From assembly GCF_012641365.1 (NCBI RefSeq), contig NZ_JABAIM010000001.1:434001-498000 (forward strand): a stretch of DNA of 64,000 nucleotides, given 5' to 3'. Position numbers and translations under genes: made by a program. Origin of the DNA: Leeia aquatica (GTDB lineage: Bacteria > Pseudomonadota > Gammaproteobacteria > Burkholderiales > Leeiaceae). Below are positions 44,721-54,031 of this stretch, one piece after another. The notes below the pieces were generated by a model, which saw only the letters and a program-made list of their open reading frames with translations, ran no database searches and had not been told where the DNA came from. Positions within the stretch are counted from its first letter, which is position 1. Each line of letters begins with the position of its first letter.

Positions 44721-47492
44721 TTACTTCAGCTGATCCAGCAAGCGCCGGGCTTCGGATTGCTGCTCACCACTGCCCTCCTGCTCCACTTCGCCCAAGATCT
44801 CGCGCGCACCTTCCTGGTCACCCATTTCGATATAGGCTTTGGCCAGATCCAGCTTGGTGGCCACCGGATCGTCGCCCTCATCCATCGAGAACTCACCCAC
44901 CTCGCCGGCGGACGATTCGCCGAGGTCCAAGCTGATGTCGCCAAGATCCATGTCGAGGCCATCGTCTGCAGCCGGGGCAGCACTTGGTGCCGCAGCCTTG
45001 GGCGCATCCAGGTCAAAGTTGAAGTCCAGCATGGCAGCTTCGTCAGCTGCGGCTTCAGCTGCTGGCGCAGCAGCCGGGGCATCCATCTCCAGCTCCGGCA
45101 TATCAAGCGACATGTCCAGATCCAGCGACGGCGCTTCCTCCGCAGCGCTGGCAGCCGGTGCATCTGGCGCGCTCAGGTTCATGTCGCCCAGATCGAAGTC
45201 CAGCAATACCGGTGTTTCATCGGCAGCGGCCTCCGGTTCTGCAGTCACAGCAGCCTCAGCCGGGGTTCCGAGATCGAAGTCCAGATCCAGTTTCTGAGTC
45301 TGGTCCATGGCAGGCGCGGACGCCGCCGCCGGCTCATCACCCGGCAGGCCAAGGTCGAAGTCCAGATCGGTTGCCGCCGGAGCTGCAGCCGCGGCAGCGG
45401 CCACCGGGGCGGCTGCTTCAACCGCAGGCATGCTGGCCGTCTTGCTCATCGCCTCTTGCTGGCTGCCACCATAGAGCGGGTTTTGCGGATCGACCTGGCG
45501 GCCCATCTCGGCAGCCTTGCTCCACTGCGGCCCCATCCCCTGGGTATGCTTGTGCAGTTCGGCGGCTTGCGCGTTGAACGCTGTCACATCCTTGCGATTG
45601 GCGTAAATCTCCATCAACTTGACCCGCACTTCGTGGCGGGTGCCATCCTTGTGCAGGGCATCCCTCAGGATTTCTTCTGCCTGCGGATCGCGGCCATAAG
45701 CGAGGTAAACCTCTGCTTCAGCAATCGGATCGACCTCATCGGTATCGATCTGCCCCAGGCCTTCGCGGCTGAAATCGGTCAGGAAGGAGTTTTCCGTCGC
45801 GCCGGTATTGATGATGGCGCCACCGGTATTGCCAATATTGGTATTGGCGCGCAGGTCACTGCCCGTGATGATGCTGTCGTCAAAGCGGCCACGACGACGG
45901 CGGCGCATCACCAGCAACCCGCCAATCAGCGCCACAGCACCGACTGCGCCACCAATGATGGGCAAGTTCTCCATCACCACATCGGTCCATTCCGGCTCAG
46001 GGGCAGGTGCCTCCTGAACAGGTGCAACACGGCGCGGTTTGGCGGCAGGCTTGGAAGCCTCCTGCTCGGCACTCGCCACTTGCGGTTTGGCTTCACTGCT
46101 GGCGGTTTCCACAGCAGCACTGGCCACCGGCGCTGCCGAAGCCGCAGCGACCGGCAGCGGTTCGGAGGCTACTGCAGGTTTGGTGGGTTCTGCGGGCTTG
46201 ACCGGCTCAGCAGGTTTGGTCGGTTCTGCAGGCTTGACCGGCTCAGTCGGTTTGCCGCTCTGCCCTGCTTTGGCCTGATCCTGAAGGCGCTTCATTTCCG
46301 CGTCCTTCAGCTTTAGCAAATCGCTCAGCTTCTTGTTCAGCGCTTCCTGCTCAGCCACCCGGTCCTGCAGTTCCTTCAGCTTCTTGTCTCGCGCCAGTGC
46401 TTCTGCTTCCAGCGCCTGCACCTTGTCCTTGGCTGCCTTGTTGCTGGTGGCATCGCTATTGGCGCTGGCCTTGCCGATCTGGCCCTGGGTCACCTTGACG
46501 GTACCCTTGTCGCCGTTGGCGGCAGCGGCACCCTTGTCCACCACCTTGGTTTCAATCTTGCCGCTGCTGGACTGGCCAGACTCACTGCTGCCGGAGGCGG
46601 GCTGCTGTGCCGCATTGCTGGCCACCTGCTGGCGATAACCGCTCCAGTTGGACGCATGCAGGCGGATCTCCTTGCGGGCTTCCGTCTGCGAAATGGCCTG
46701 AACCGCAGCCTGGTCGGGCACCTTGATGATGCTGCCAACCTTCATGCGGTTCATGTTGTTACGCTCGAAAGCATCGGGGTTGGCTTGATACAGCCCAACC
46801 AGCATTTGCTCCAGCGAAACATCATCATATTTGTTGCGACCCGCGATGCTGGCCAGTGTGTCGCCCCGCTTCACGGTGTAATCACCGCTGGCAGGCTCAG
46901 CTGCTGGCTCGGTTTTGGCGGGCTTGGCAGGTTTGGCTGGCTTGTCGGCCGCAGGCTGACCATTGGCCAGCAGCTGCTGATCCAGCGGAATGCTGGAGCG
47001 GAAGTTCTGTTTCTTGCTGCCTTTGCTGCCTTTGGTCGTGGGCAGGTTGACCGTTGGCGCATTGCCGGTGGGCTTGGCCGTCATCTTGTAGTCGGCGGGG
47101 TCGAGCAGCGCGGTGAACTCTTTCACCACCTTGCCAGACGACCAGGACAGCTCGACCAGCACATCGACAAACGGCTCATTGACGGGCTGTCCCGTCACCA
47201 TGCGCACGTACGACGAGCCATTGCTTCGTCGCTCAATCGTGAAGCGCGCCCCGGCCAGCTGCGACGGAAAATCAATCCGCGCATCCCGATAGGCATCTTG
47301 CGAAGCCATGCGGATGATGAAGTTGGAGGGGTCTTCGTTAGCCCCGGTCACCAGCTCGATTTCTGCATGCAGGGGTTGCCCCAGTCCGGACAGGACGGTC
47401 AGCTTTCCCAAACCCGCAGCGCCGGCAACCATCGGGAACGCCAACAAGGCGGAAGCCACCAGCCTTGCTGTTGTTTTAGTGTAGATGCCCAC
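44721..47492 (-). CDS. fimV: FimV-family polar hub protein
   Basis: A large cell-envelope scaffold needed in other bacteria for type IV pili, twitching and polar localisation. From the preferred start the protein has 923 residues: signal peptide (about 1-26), a FimV N-terminal domain (LGQPLHAEIELV...), LysM (about 205-255, YTVKRGDTLASIAGRNKYDD), a coiled coil (about 350-405), a KPAEPT repeat tract, a transmembrane helix (about 510-530), a long acidic region with repeated LDFDLG units, and the C-terminal FimV motif AYIEMGDQEGAREILGEV. Start: the promoter TTGCAA-17-TATTTT puts transcription at about 47530, on top of the longest-frame ATG. GTG at 47492 has AGGAG seven bases upstream and begins MGIYTKTTARL. 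Confidence 0.9.
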   Translation of the reverse strand: MGIYTKTTARLVASALLAFPMVAGAAGLGKLTVLSGLGQPLHAEIELVTGANEDPSNFIIRMASQDAYRDARIDFPSQLAGARFTIERRSNGSSYVRMVTGQPVNEPFVDVLVELSWSSGKVVKEFTALLDPADYKMTAKPTGNAPTVNLPTTKGSKGSKKQNFRSSIPLDQQLLANGQPAADKPAKPAKPAKTEPAAEPASGDYTVKRGDTLASIAGRNKYDDVSLEQMLVGLYQANPDAFERNNMNRMKVGSIIKVPDQAAVQAISQTEARKEIRLHASNWSGYRQQVASNAAQQPASGSSESGQSSSGKIETKVVDKGAAAANGDKGTVKVTQGQIGKASANSDATSNKAAKDKVQALEAEALARDKKLKELQDRVAEQEALNKKLSDLLKLKDAEMKRLQDQAKAGQSGKPTEPVKPAEPTKPAEPVKPAEPTKPAVASEPLPVAAASAAPVASAAVETASSEAKPQVASAEQEASKPAAKPRRVAPVQEAPAPEPEWTDVVMENLPIIGGAVGAVALIGGLLVMRRRRRGRFDDSIITGSDLRANTNIGNTGGAIINTGATENSFLTDFSREGLGQIDTDEVDPIAEAEVYLAYGRDPQAEEILRDALHKDGTRHEVRVKLMEIYANRKDVTAFNAQAAELHKHTQGMGPQWSKAAEMGRQVDPQNPLYGGSQQEAMSKTASMPAVEAAAPVAAAAAAAPAATDLDFDLGLPGDEPAAASAPAMDQTQKLDLDFDLGTPAEAAVTAEPEAAADETPVLLDFDLGDMNLSAPDAPAASAAEEAPSLDLDMSLDMPELEMDAPAAAPAAEAAADEAAMLDFNFDLDAPKAAAPSAAPAADDGLDMDLGDISLDLGESSAGEVGEFSMDEGDDPVATKLDLAKAYIEMGDQEGAREILGEVEQEGSGEQQSEARRLLDQLK
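46177..46248. repeat. 36-bp tandem repeat within fimV
   Basis: Two nearly identical 36-bp units (46177-46212 and 46213-46248, then a partial third) encode the KPAEPT/KPAEPV repeat in the periplasmic linker of FimV. The copies differ at only a few bases. Copy number could vary between strains. Confidence 0.75.
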
Positions 47493-47536
47493 GATGCCTC
47501 TCCTTGCCCTTGCCATATTATTGAATGTCATATTTT

Positions 47537-47565
47537 AAAATAACATCATGCAGTTAGCGTTGCAA
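47537..47565 (-). promoter_or_regulatory. fimV promoter
   Basis: On the minus strand TTGCAA (47560-47565), a 17-nt spacer and TATTTT (47537-47542) lie in an AT-rich pocket. The predicted start of transcription is about 47530, which gives a leader of about 38 nt to the GTG at 47492. Confidence 0.6.
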
Positions 47566-47656
47566 GCTAAATACAAGCATAAAGTTGCCTACGTAAAAAG
47601 CTCATTTAAATGAAGAATTTACGAACAATGCGGCGTGACAAAATTACAACAGCATG

Positions 47657-48631
47657 TCATGCCTGTACCCAATTCGCTACGCATTGCACCACTGCTGTTG
47701 CATTCAGGCACATCGGGTCCGCACACAGCCAAAACCCCACACGCCGAGGGCTGATTTGCCGCAGCCGACTCACAAAAACATCGGCCTTGCCAATCACATC
47801 AATGGGCGTCATATAGCCCCCCGCCTTGGCCTCATCCCGCAGCAAGACCGTCTGGGCCGTATCCAGCCGGGTTCTGACTGCTTCTTCTGAGGCTTCATGA
47901 TCCAGCTCCAGCGTTACGGAAGCTGCCAACCCATAAAACACCGGGGCCTGCACCGCCGTCACACTGACCAGCAGATCATCCCGCTGCAACAAGCCGGGTA
48001 ACTGTTCCGCAACCCGCTGCTCCGTGCGGGTATGCTGTGCATCAATGAAGGCACCCACTTGCGGTATAGCATTAAATGCACTGCGCACCGGAAAACTTGC
48101 CAGTTCCACATCCTGATTATTGAAGAGCGCCACCGTTTGCTGGGCCAGTTCCTCTACAGCATCCCGCCCGCGTGACGCAGCCGGATACAGGGCGGTGACG
48201 TGAACCGCCGCCACGCCCCACTCTTCTTCGAAGCTGGGCAACACCCGCGCCAGCATGTGCGCCAAAGGCTCAGCCACCACCATGCTGGACGAAGTAATAT
48301 CCCCCTCCAGCACCATCAGGCTGGCACCCGGCAAGCCACCCGAGAGATCCAACACCATGCAGCCGCTGGCTTGTGCTCGCGCTGCATGCCGCTGTACCAC
48401 ACGCTCACTGGCTGCGAAGACCACAATATCCGCTTGAGAGAAGTCAAAATCATCCACAGCCGACACCCGCAGGGATTTGCCCTGCCATTCGATGGTGTCA
48501 CCAGACGAATCCGTGCTGGCCAGCGGGTACAAGGTAGTCACCGGCACCGCCTGGCTGTCCAGTTGCTCCAGTACCATTTCCCCCATGGCCCCGGTAGCAC
48601 CCACCAAAGCCAGCCGACAAGGTTTACTCAT
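47657..48631 (-). CDS. usg: Aspartate-semialdehyde-dehydrogenase-like protein (USG-1 type), probably inactive
   Basis: A 324-residue paralogue of aspartate-semialdehyde dehydrogenase with an intact Rossmann start (CRLALVGATGAMGEMVLEQL) and ASADH fold. The catalytic Cys of NPNCST-type enzymes falls on AEPLAH (about L123 by eye alignment), and the substrate Gln of the TYQAVSG motif is Pro150 in ALYPAASRG. This matches the USG-1 group, encoded between asd and truA in Pseudomonas and relatives, whose function is unknown. GGAAAG precedes the ATG at 48631, preferred over the one four codons upstream. True Asd is encoded at 49.4 kb. Confidence 0.85.
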   Translation of the reverse strand: MSKPCRLALVGATGAMGEMVLEQLDSQAVPVTTLYPLASTDSSGDTIEWQGKSLRVSAVDDFDFSQADIVVFAASERVVQRHAARAQASGCMVLDLSGGLPGASLMVLEGDITSSSMVVAEPLAHMLARVLPSFEEEWGVAAVHVTALYPAASRGRDAVEELAQQTVALFNNQDVELASFPVRSAFNAIPQVGAFIDAQHTRTEQRVAEQLPGLLQRDDLLVSVTAVQAPVFYGLAASVTLELDHEASEEAVRTRLDTAQTVLLRDEAKAGGYMTPIDVIGKADVFVSRLRQISPRRVGFWLCADPMCLNATAVVQCVANWVQA

Positions 48632-48656
48632 GTTTCTTTCCATCCGTTCCTGCTAC

Positions 48657-48682
48657 CAAAACAAAAGGGCGCGCCGCGCCCT
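48657..48682 (-). terminator. Rho-independent terminator upstream of usg
   Basis: On the minus strand a GGGCG(C)/(G)CGCCC-type stem ends in CCTTTTGTTTT. It lies about 38 nt after the stop of the unknown secreted-protein gene and just ahead of the usg start. Confidence 0.75.
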
Positions 48683-48719
48683 GCATCGGGGAATCCCCCA
48701 TGGCTACCCGCTTGCCGCG

Positions 48720-49271
48720 TCAGCCCTGCACCTTGCAGCGTTCACCCAGCACACTCTCTGCATCCGGCCCCAGCCGCCATACTTCGCTGCCCTCACCCGC
48801 CGCGCCTTGACTGTACTCAAAGCTGACGTACATGGGCTTGCGCCCTTTGTCGGCCACCTTGAAGAAGCGGAACTGATACGTTGCACTGTCTTCATCACAC
48901 GACGTGCGCAAGGCCTGTACAGGCTCACCTTGCAGCATGGCCATGCCCTGCGCACGCCGGGCATCCAGCTGAAGTTCAGCCACCGCCACATACAGTCGGG
49001 CGCCTTTCAGCTCAATCCAGGCCGGCACACTCCCCTTGGCCAAGGGCAGCATGATTTTGCCTTGCAGGGTGTAGCCATGATCGCTGATTTGCTGGCGCGA
49101 CCACTTCCAGACGGTCTGCGGCAATTTTTCTGCATCCTGCCACGCCACATTCGTCTGGGTGGTATCGGCAGGTACCGACAAGGCGCGCAATACCGGCGAC
49201 AAGGGTGCGGCGTGCAACATCGGCACCACGAACAGCATCATCAGCCCAGCCCGGTGTTTACGCATCGGCAT
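48720..49271 (-). CDS. Uncharacterised secreted protein
   Basis: A 183-residue protein with a likely signal peptide (about 1-21: basic MPMRKHR start, hydrophobic core, cleavage near LHAAPL). The mature part contains two cysteines (RTSCDEDSATYQFRFF and the C-terminal GERCKVQG) that could form a disulfide, and predicted beta structure. I recognise no family. It is flanked by terminators on both sides (after asd and before usg), so it appears to be a single-gene unit inserted in the otherwise conserved asd-usg-fimV string. Candidate locations are the periplasm or outer envelope. Confidence 0.65.
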   Translation of the reverse strand: MPMRKHRAGLMMLFVVPMLHAAPLSPVLRALSVPADTTQTNVAWQDAEKLPQTVWKWSRQQISDHGYTLQGKIMLPLAKGSVPAWIELKGARLYVAVAELQLDARRAQGMAMLQGEPVQALRTSCDEDSATYQFRFFKVADKGRKPMYVSFEYSQGAAGEGSEVWRLGPDAESVLGERCKVQG

Positions 49272-49286
49272 GCCTTGCTCAGTTCA

Positions 49287-49325
49287 TAAAATAAACAGGG
49301 TTCATGATGATATCATGAACCCTGT
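49287..49325 (-). terminator. Rho-independent terminator after asd
   Basis: A 14-bp perfect stem (ACAGGGTTCATGAT at 49295-49308 with ATCATGAACCCTGT at 49312-49325) is followed on the minus strand by TTTATTTTA, about 35 nt after the asd stop. Confidence 0.9.
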
Positions 49326-49360
49326 CTCACTCCTACGCTACCGGCTGATTTACAAACGAG

Positions 49361-50470
49361 TCAGCGCTCCAGCAAGATACGCAGCATGCGGCGCAACGGC
49401 TCCGCCGCACCCCACAGCAGCTGGTCACCCACCGTGAAGGCACCCAGGTAATCCGGCCCCATATTGAGCTTGCGCAGGCGGCCCACCGGCACCGACAAGG
49501 TACCCGTCACCGCCGTCGGGGTCAGTTCACGTGCGCTGATTTCACGCTCATTCGGCACCACCTTCACCCAGTCATTGGCCTGGCCGATCATGTCCACCAA
49601 CTCATCCAGTGGCACATCGCGCTTGAGTTTGATGGTCAGTGCCTGGCTGTGGCAACGCATCGCACCAATACGCACGCAGATGCCGTCCACCGGAATCGGG
49701 TTGGCTTCGCGGCCCAGGATCTTGTTGGTTTCCGCCTGCCCCTTCCACTCCTCCTTGCTCTGACCGCTTTCCAGTTGCTTGTCGATCCACGGAATCAGGC
49801 TGCCTGCCAGCGGCACGCCGAACTGGTCGGTCGGGAAGTCGCTGCTGCGCATGGTCGCCGCCACCTTGGCGTCGATATCCAGAATGGCGGAAGCCGGGTC
49901 GGCCAGCAGATCAGACACCCCGGCATGGATGCTGCCCATCTGGCGAATCAGCTCGCGCATGTTCTGCGCACCAGCACCTGACGCCGCCTGATAGGTCATG
50001 GCACTCATCCACTCGACCAGATTGTTCTGGTAGAGACCGCCCAGCGCCATCAGCATCAGGCTGACGGTGCAATTGCCGCCAATATAGTTCTTGACGCCAC
50101 GCTTGAGGCCGTCGCGGATCACATCCAGGTTGACCGGATCAAGAATGATGATGCTGTCTTTGTCCTGACGCAGCGTGGAGGCGGCATCAATCCAGTAGCC
50201 TTGCCAGCCCGCCGCACGCAGCTGCGGAAAAACTTCACTGGTATAGTCGCCACCCTGGCAGGAAATGATGACATCCAGCGCTTTCAGGGCGTCAATCGAG
50301 CGGGCATCCTGCAATGCCGGACTGTCCTTGCCCACATTCGGGGCCGCACCGCCCACATTGGAGGTGGTGAAGAACACCGGCTCGATCAGGTCGAAATCGC
50401 GTTCTTCACGCATACGCTGCATCAGCACGGAACCCACCATGCCGCGCCAGCCAACAAACCCTACACGCAT
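49361..50470 (-). CDS. asd: Aspartate-semialdehyde dehydrogenase
   Basis: Reduces aspartyl phosphate to aspartate semialdehyde, the branch point to lysine/diaminopimelate, threonine and methionine. The 369-residue protein closely follows E. coli Asd: [20 protein letters not shown] at the start, catalytic Cys134 in [25 protein letters not shown], and [18 protein letters not shown]. Two ATGs are close together; GAGG is 9 nt before that at 50470, which matches the E. coli start, so it is used. It follows leuB and a 39-codon ORF, and ends at a strong terminator. Confidence 0.95.
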   Translation of the reverse strand: MRVGFVGWRGMVGSVLMQRMREERDFDLIEPVFFTTSNVGGAAPNVGKDSPALQDARSIDALKALDVIISCQGGDYTSEVFPQLRAAGWQGYWIDAASTLRQDKDSIIILDPVNLDVIRDGLKRGVKNYIGGNCTVSLMLMALGGLYQNNLVEWMSAMTYQAASGAGAQNMRELIRQMGSIHAGVSDLLADPASAILDIDAKVAATMRSSDFPTDQFGVPLAGSLIPWIDKQLESGQSKEEWKGQAETNKILGREANPIPVDGICVRIGAMRCHSQALTIKLKRDVPLDELVDMIGQANDWVKVVPNEREISARELTPTAVTGTLSVPVGRLRKLNMGPDYLGAFTVGDQLLWGAAEPLRRMLRILLER

Positions 50471-50550
50471 TTCCATTTTCCTCAAGCTGGTAGCGCCCCG
50501 CTTTTCCCCTCGTCCCACCGCTTGCGGGACGAAAGCGGAGGAGGTGTGAA

Positions 50551-50670
50551 CTAGCCCTTCATCACGGTTTTGGTGATGATGGTGGTGGTGCGTTTGATGG
50601 ACGCAATGCGGCCAGCCGGGGTCAGCTTGCCCGGCTGTTGCTTGCTGTTGATCAAACGCACACTGCTCAT
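50551..50670 (-). CDS. 39-residue basic peptide ORF between leuB and asd
   Basis: An ORF of 39 codons beginning [18 protein letters not shown] and ending TKTVMKG. It has AGGA five bases before the ATG, and nearly all codons end in G or C, like the neighbouring genes. The product is very basic (several Lys and Arg), Thr/Ile-rich in its second half, with no signal peptide or cysteines. It lies 32 nt after leuB and 80 nt before asd on the same strand. I recognise no family. Coding status rests on the Shine-Dalgarno, codon bias and fit into the operon. Confidence 0.5.
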   Translation of the reverse strand: MSSVRLINSKQQPGKLTPAGRIASIKRTTTIITKTVMKG

Positions 50671-50702
50671 GTTCTTCCTGTTCCGCTCAGCGACAGATAC
50701 GC

Positions 50703-51764
50703 TTACAGGGCTGCCAGTACGGCATCGCCCATCTGCGTGGTGGAGATCTTCTCGGTACCGGCCTCAAAGATGTCTGCAGTACGCAGACCCTGGGCCAGCA
50801 CGGATTTAACTGCTGCTTCAATACGTTGCGCAGCGTCTTCCTTGGCAAAACTGTACCGCAACATCATGGCTACTGACAATATGGTTGCCAGCGGATTGGC
50901 CAGATTCTTCCCGGCGATGTCCGGTGCCGACCCATGACAAGGCTCGTACAAGCCCTTGTTGTTGGCGTCCAGCGAGGCTGATGGCAGCATACCGATGGAG
51001 CCGGTCAGCATCGAGGCCTCATCCGAGAGGATGTCGCCAAACATGTTGCCGGTCACCATCACGTCAAACTGCTTCGGGTTGCGCACCAGCTGCATGGCGG
51101 CGTTATCTACCAGCATGTGGCTCAGCTCCACTTGCGGGTAGTCCTTGCCCACTTCGGTCACCACGTCGCGCCACAGCTGGGTGGCTTCCAGCACGTTCAT
51201 CTTGTCCACCGAGCACAGCTTGCGGTTGCGGCGCATGGCCGTCTCGAAGGCCACCTTGGCAATGCGGCGAATCTCCGACTCGCTGTACACCATGGTGTTG
51301 TAACCCACGCGCTCGCCATTGCGGGTTTCAATGCCACGCGGCTCGCCAAAGTAAATATCACCCACCAGCTCCCGGATGATCATGATGTCCAGCCCGGACA
51401 CCACTTCCGGCTTCAGGGTAGAGGCATTGGCCAGTTCCGGGTAGAGCACGGCCGGGCGCAGGTTGGCAAATACACCCAGCTGCTTGCGGATGCCGAGCAG
51501 ACCACGTTCCGGGCGTTGCTCACGCGGCAGGTTATCCCACTGCGGGCCACCGACGGCACCCAGCAGGATGGCATCGGCCGCTTGTGCCAGCTTTTGCGTT
51601 GCTTCCGGATAGGGGCTGCCGGTGGCATCCACCGCCCCACCACCCAGCACGCCGTATTCATACTCGATCGGCAAGCCATCGCTGCGCAGGGCATCCAGCA
51701 CCCGCACGGCTTGCGCCACAATTTCCGGACCGATGCCGTCACCCGGCAGAATGGCAATCTTCAT
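50703..51764 (-). CDS. leuB: 3-isopropylmalate dehydrogenase
   Basis: NAD-dependent oxidative decarboxylation of 3-isopropylmalate in leucine synthesis. The 353-residue protein has [67 protein letters not shown]-like [14 protein letters not shown], the catalytic Tyr/Lys pair, and [26 protein letters not shown], which is the IMDH signature. It follows leuD, but a terminator-like hairpin lies in the 58-nt gap, so its expression may be partly independent. Confidence 0.96.
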   Translation of the reverse strand: MKIAILPGDGIGPEIVAQAVRVLDALRSDGLPIEYEYGVLGGGAVDATGSPYPEATQKLAQAADAILLGAVGGPQWDNLPREQRPERGLLGIRKQLGVFANLRPAVLYPELANASTLKPEVVSGLDIMIIRELVGDIYFGEPRGIETRNGERVGYNTMVYSESEIRRIAKVAFETAMRRNRKLCSVDKMNVLEATQLWRDVVTEVGKDYPQVELSHMLVDNAAMQLVRNPKQFDVMVTGNMFGDILSDEASMLTGSIGMLPSASLDANNKGLYEPCHGSAPDIAGKNLANPLATILSVAMMLRYSFAKEDAAQRIEAAVKSVLAQGLRTADIFEAGTEKISTTQMGDAVLAAL

Positions 51765-51784
51765 GTCTCAAACTCTCAACTCAG

Positions 51785-51813
51785 AAAAACAAATCGCCCC
51801 GAAGCGGGGCGAT
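51785..51813 (-). terminator. Terminator-like hairpin between leuD and leuB
   Basis: ATCGCCCCG / CGGGGCGAT makes a 9-bp stem with a 3-nt loop, followed on the minus strand by TTTGTTTTT. It lies 10 nt past the leuD stop and 20 nt before the leuB start, inside an otherwise collinear leu gene string. Confidence 0.85.
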
Positions 51814-51822
51814 CCAGATCAC

Positions 51823-52461
51823 TCAGGCAAACAACCATGGCTGCTGCTGGCGGCGCGTCGCCTCATAGGCACGGATCTCGTCCGCGTGCTCCAGCGTCAG
51901 CCCAATTTCATCCAGCCCATTGAGCAAGCAATGCTTGCGATGCGCTGTAATCTCAAAACCATAGCGCTGCCCATCCGGCGCTACCACCACCTGCGCTGCC
52001 AGATCAATGGTCAGGCGATAGCCAGCACCCGCCTCGCACTGGGCAAACAGGCGGTCCATCACTTCTGCCGGCAGCACGATCGGCAGCAGGCCGATCTTGA
52101 AGCAGTTGTTAAAGAAAATATCTGCAAAGCTCGGTGCCAGCACGGCGCGGAAGCCATAGTCTTCCAGCGCCCACGGTGCATGCTCACGGCTGGAGCCACA
52201 GCCGAAGTTCTCACGGCACAGCAGAATCTGTGCGCCTTGATAGCGCGGCTGGTTCAGCACGAATTCCGTATTGAGCGGGCGCGTGCTGTTGTCCATACCC
52301 GGCTCACCATGGTCCAGGTAGCGCCACTCATCAAACAGGTTGGGGCCAAAGCCGGCCCGCTTGATGGACTTGAGAAACTGCTTGGGAATGATGGCGTCGG
52401 TATCGACATTGGCCCGGTCCAGCGGACACACCAAACCATCAAGGGTCTGAAAAGCCTTCAT
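51823..52461 (-). CDS. leuD: 3-isopropylmalate dehydratase small subunit
   Basis: Swivelling-domain subunit of isopropylmalate isomerase. The 212-residue protein begins [22 protein letters not shown], with the substrate-loop AIIPKQFLK, then [21 protein letters not shown] and [24 protein letters not shown]. The ATG at 52461 lies only 2 nt after the stop of the entericidin gene, with no strong Shine-Dalgarno of its own, so it probably depends on translational coupling to that gene. The large subunit leuC lies just upstream. Confidence 0.95.
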   Translation of the reverse strand: MKAFQTLDGLVCPLDRANVDTDAIIPKQFLKSIKRAGFGPNLFDEWRYLDHGEPGMDNSTRPLNTEFVLNQPRYQGAQILLCRENFGCGSSREHAPWALEDYGFRAVLAPSFADIFFNNCFKIGLLPIVLPAEVMDRLFAQCEAGAGYRLTIDLAAQVVVAPDGQRYGFEITAHRKHCLLNGLDEIGLTLEHADEIRAYEATRRQQQPWLFA

Positions 52462-52463
52462 GC

Positions 52464-52589
52464 TCAGCTCGCTGCTTTCTGGATGGCCTCGCCACCCTTC
52501 TCGATATCCTTGCCCACGCCCTTGACGGTATTGCAACCAGCCAGCCCCAGCAGGACAGACAACAGACCCAGCATCATGATCTTGCGCAT
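52464..52589 (-). CDS. ecnAB: Entericidin A/B family lipoprotein
   Basis: A 41-residue lipoprotein precursor: [19 protein letters not shown] signal peptide with lipobox LAGC (Cys19 lipidated), then [22 protein letters not shown]. The NT.(K/R)G.G.DI...G..I..AA pattern is that of entericidins, small envelope lipoproteins studied in E. coli as a toxin/antidote pair (EcnB/EcnA). Only one copy is present here. AAGGAG sits about 8 nt upstream of the ATG. It lies between leuC (26 nt upstream) and leuD (2 nt downstream). Confidence 0.88.
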   Translation of the reverse strand: MRKIMMLGLLSVLLGLAGCNTVKGVGKDIEKGGEAIQKAAS

Positions 52590-52615
52590 GTGATTGACTC
52601 CTTGTTTAACAGTGC

Positions 52616-54031
52616 TTACTGGCGTTTCCAGTTGCGCACGTCCACAAACCGGCCCTCAATGGCTGCCGCAGCGGCCATGGCCGGGCTGACCAGATGGGTG
52701 CGGCCACCCTGCCCCTGGCGTCCCTCAAAATTACGATTGCTGGTGGAGGCGCAGCGCTCACCCGGTTGCAGCCGGTCCGCGTTCATGGCCAGACACATGG
52801 AGCAGCCGGGCTCACGCCACTCGAAGCCTGCCGCCACGAACACCTTGTCCAGCCCTTCGGCCTCAGCCTGGGCCTTGACCAGGCCACTACCCGGCACCAC
52901 CAGCACAGCCTTGACGTTCGCCGCCTTTTGATAACCCTTGGCCACCGCCGCGGCCTCGCGCAGGTCTTCAATACGGGAGTTGGTACAGGAGCCAATGAAC
53001 ACGATATCGACCGGAATCTCGGTCATCGGTGTACCGGCCTGCAGACCCATATAGGCCAGCGCACGGGTCATGCCTTCCTTGCGGACGGCACTGGCTTCTG
53101 CCGCCGGGTCCGGCACACGGTCATCCACCGTCACCACCATTTCCGGGGAAGTGCCCCAGGTCACTTGCGGGCGCAGCTGGCTGGCGTCGAGCTCAACCAC
53201 CGCGTCAAATGCCGCACCTTCATCCGATACCAGCGTGCGCCAGAAGTTCACTGCCGTATCCCACTGCTCGGCCTTCGGTGCAAACGGACGTCCTTTGACA
53301 TAGTCGATGGTGATCTGATCCACCGCCACCATGCCCGCACGTGCACCGGCCTCGATGGCCATATTGCACAGGGTCATGCGGCCTTCCATGGAGAGGCTGC
53401 GTACCGTGCTGCCGCCAAATTCGATGGCGTAGCCGGTGCCACCCGCCGTTCCGATCTTGCCGATCACGGCCAGGGCCACATCCTTGGCGGTCACGCCAAA
53501 AGGCAGCGCCCCATCCACCTTGACCAGCATGTTTTTGGACTTCTTGGCGACCAGCGTCTGCGTCGCCAGCACATGCTCCACTTCCGAAGTGCCAATGCCA
53601 TGCGCCAGGCAACCAAAAGCACCGTGGGTGGAGGTATGGCTGTCGCCACACACCACCGTCATGCCCGGCAGGGTCACCCCTTGCTCCGGCCCCACCACGT
53701 GCACAATGCCTTGCCCGTGATCACGGAACGGGAAATAAGCCAGCGAACCCACTTCACGGATGTTGGCATCCAGGGTTTCAACCTGCTGACGGGAGGTGGG
53801 GTCTTCAATGCCCTTGTCCCAGTCCTTGGTTGGGGTATTGTGATCCGCGGTTGCCACAATGGAGCTGGTGCGCCATACTTTGCGCCCCGCCAGCTTCAGG
53901 CCTTCGAACGCCTGCGGGCTGGTGACTTCATGGACCAGATGGCGGTCGATATACAGCAGCGCTGTACCATCCGCCTCTTCACGTACTACGTGGTTCTGCC
54001 AAAGCTTGTCGTATAAGGTTTGCGCGGCCAT
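52616..54031 (-). CDS. leuC: 3-isopropylmalate dehydratase large subunit
   Basis: Fe-S subunit of isopropylmalate isomerase (471 residues), aconitase family. Visible landmarks are [12 protein letters not shown] at the start, [33 protein letters not shown] with the first cluster Cys, and GCSMCLAMN with the other two. It is the first gene of the leuC-entericidin-leuD-leuB string. I saw no leucine-rich leader peptide in the 112-nt upstream gap. A weak TTGCGT/TAATAA pair there could be its promoter. Confidence 0.95.
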   Translation of the reverse strand: MAAQTLYDKLWQNHVVREEADGTALLYIDRHLVHEVTSPQAFEGLKLAGRKVWRTSSIVATADHNTPTKDWDKGIEDPTSRQQVETLDANIREVGSLAYFPFRDHGQGIVHVVGPEQGVTLPGMTVVCGDSHTSTHGAFGCLAHGIGTSEVEHVLATQTLVAKKSKNMLVKVDGALPFGVTAKDVALAVIGKIGTAGGTGYAIEFGGSTVRSLSMEGRMTLCNMAIEAGARAGMVAVDQITIDYVKGRPFAPKAEQWDTAVNFWRTLVSDEGAAFDAVVELDASQLRPQVTWGTSPEMVVTVDDRVPDPAAEASAVRKEGMTRALAYMGLQAGTPMTEIPVDIVFIGSCTNSRIEDLREAAAVAKGYQKAANVKAVLVVPGSGLVKAQAEAEGLDKVFVAAGFEWREPGCSMCLAMNADRLQPGERCASTSNRNFEGRQGQGGRTHLVSPAMAAAAAIEGRFVDVRNWKRQ

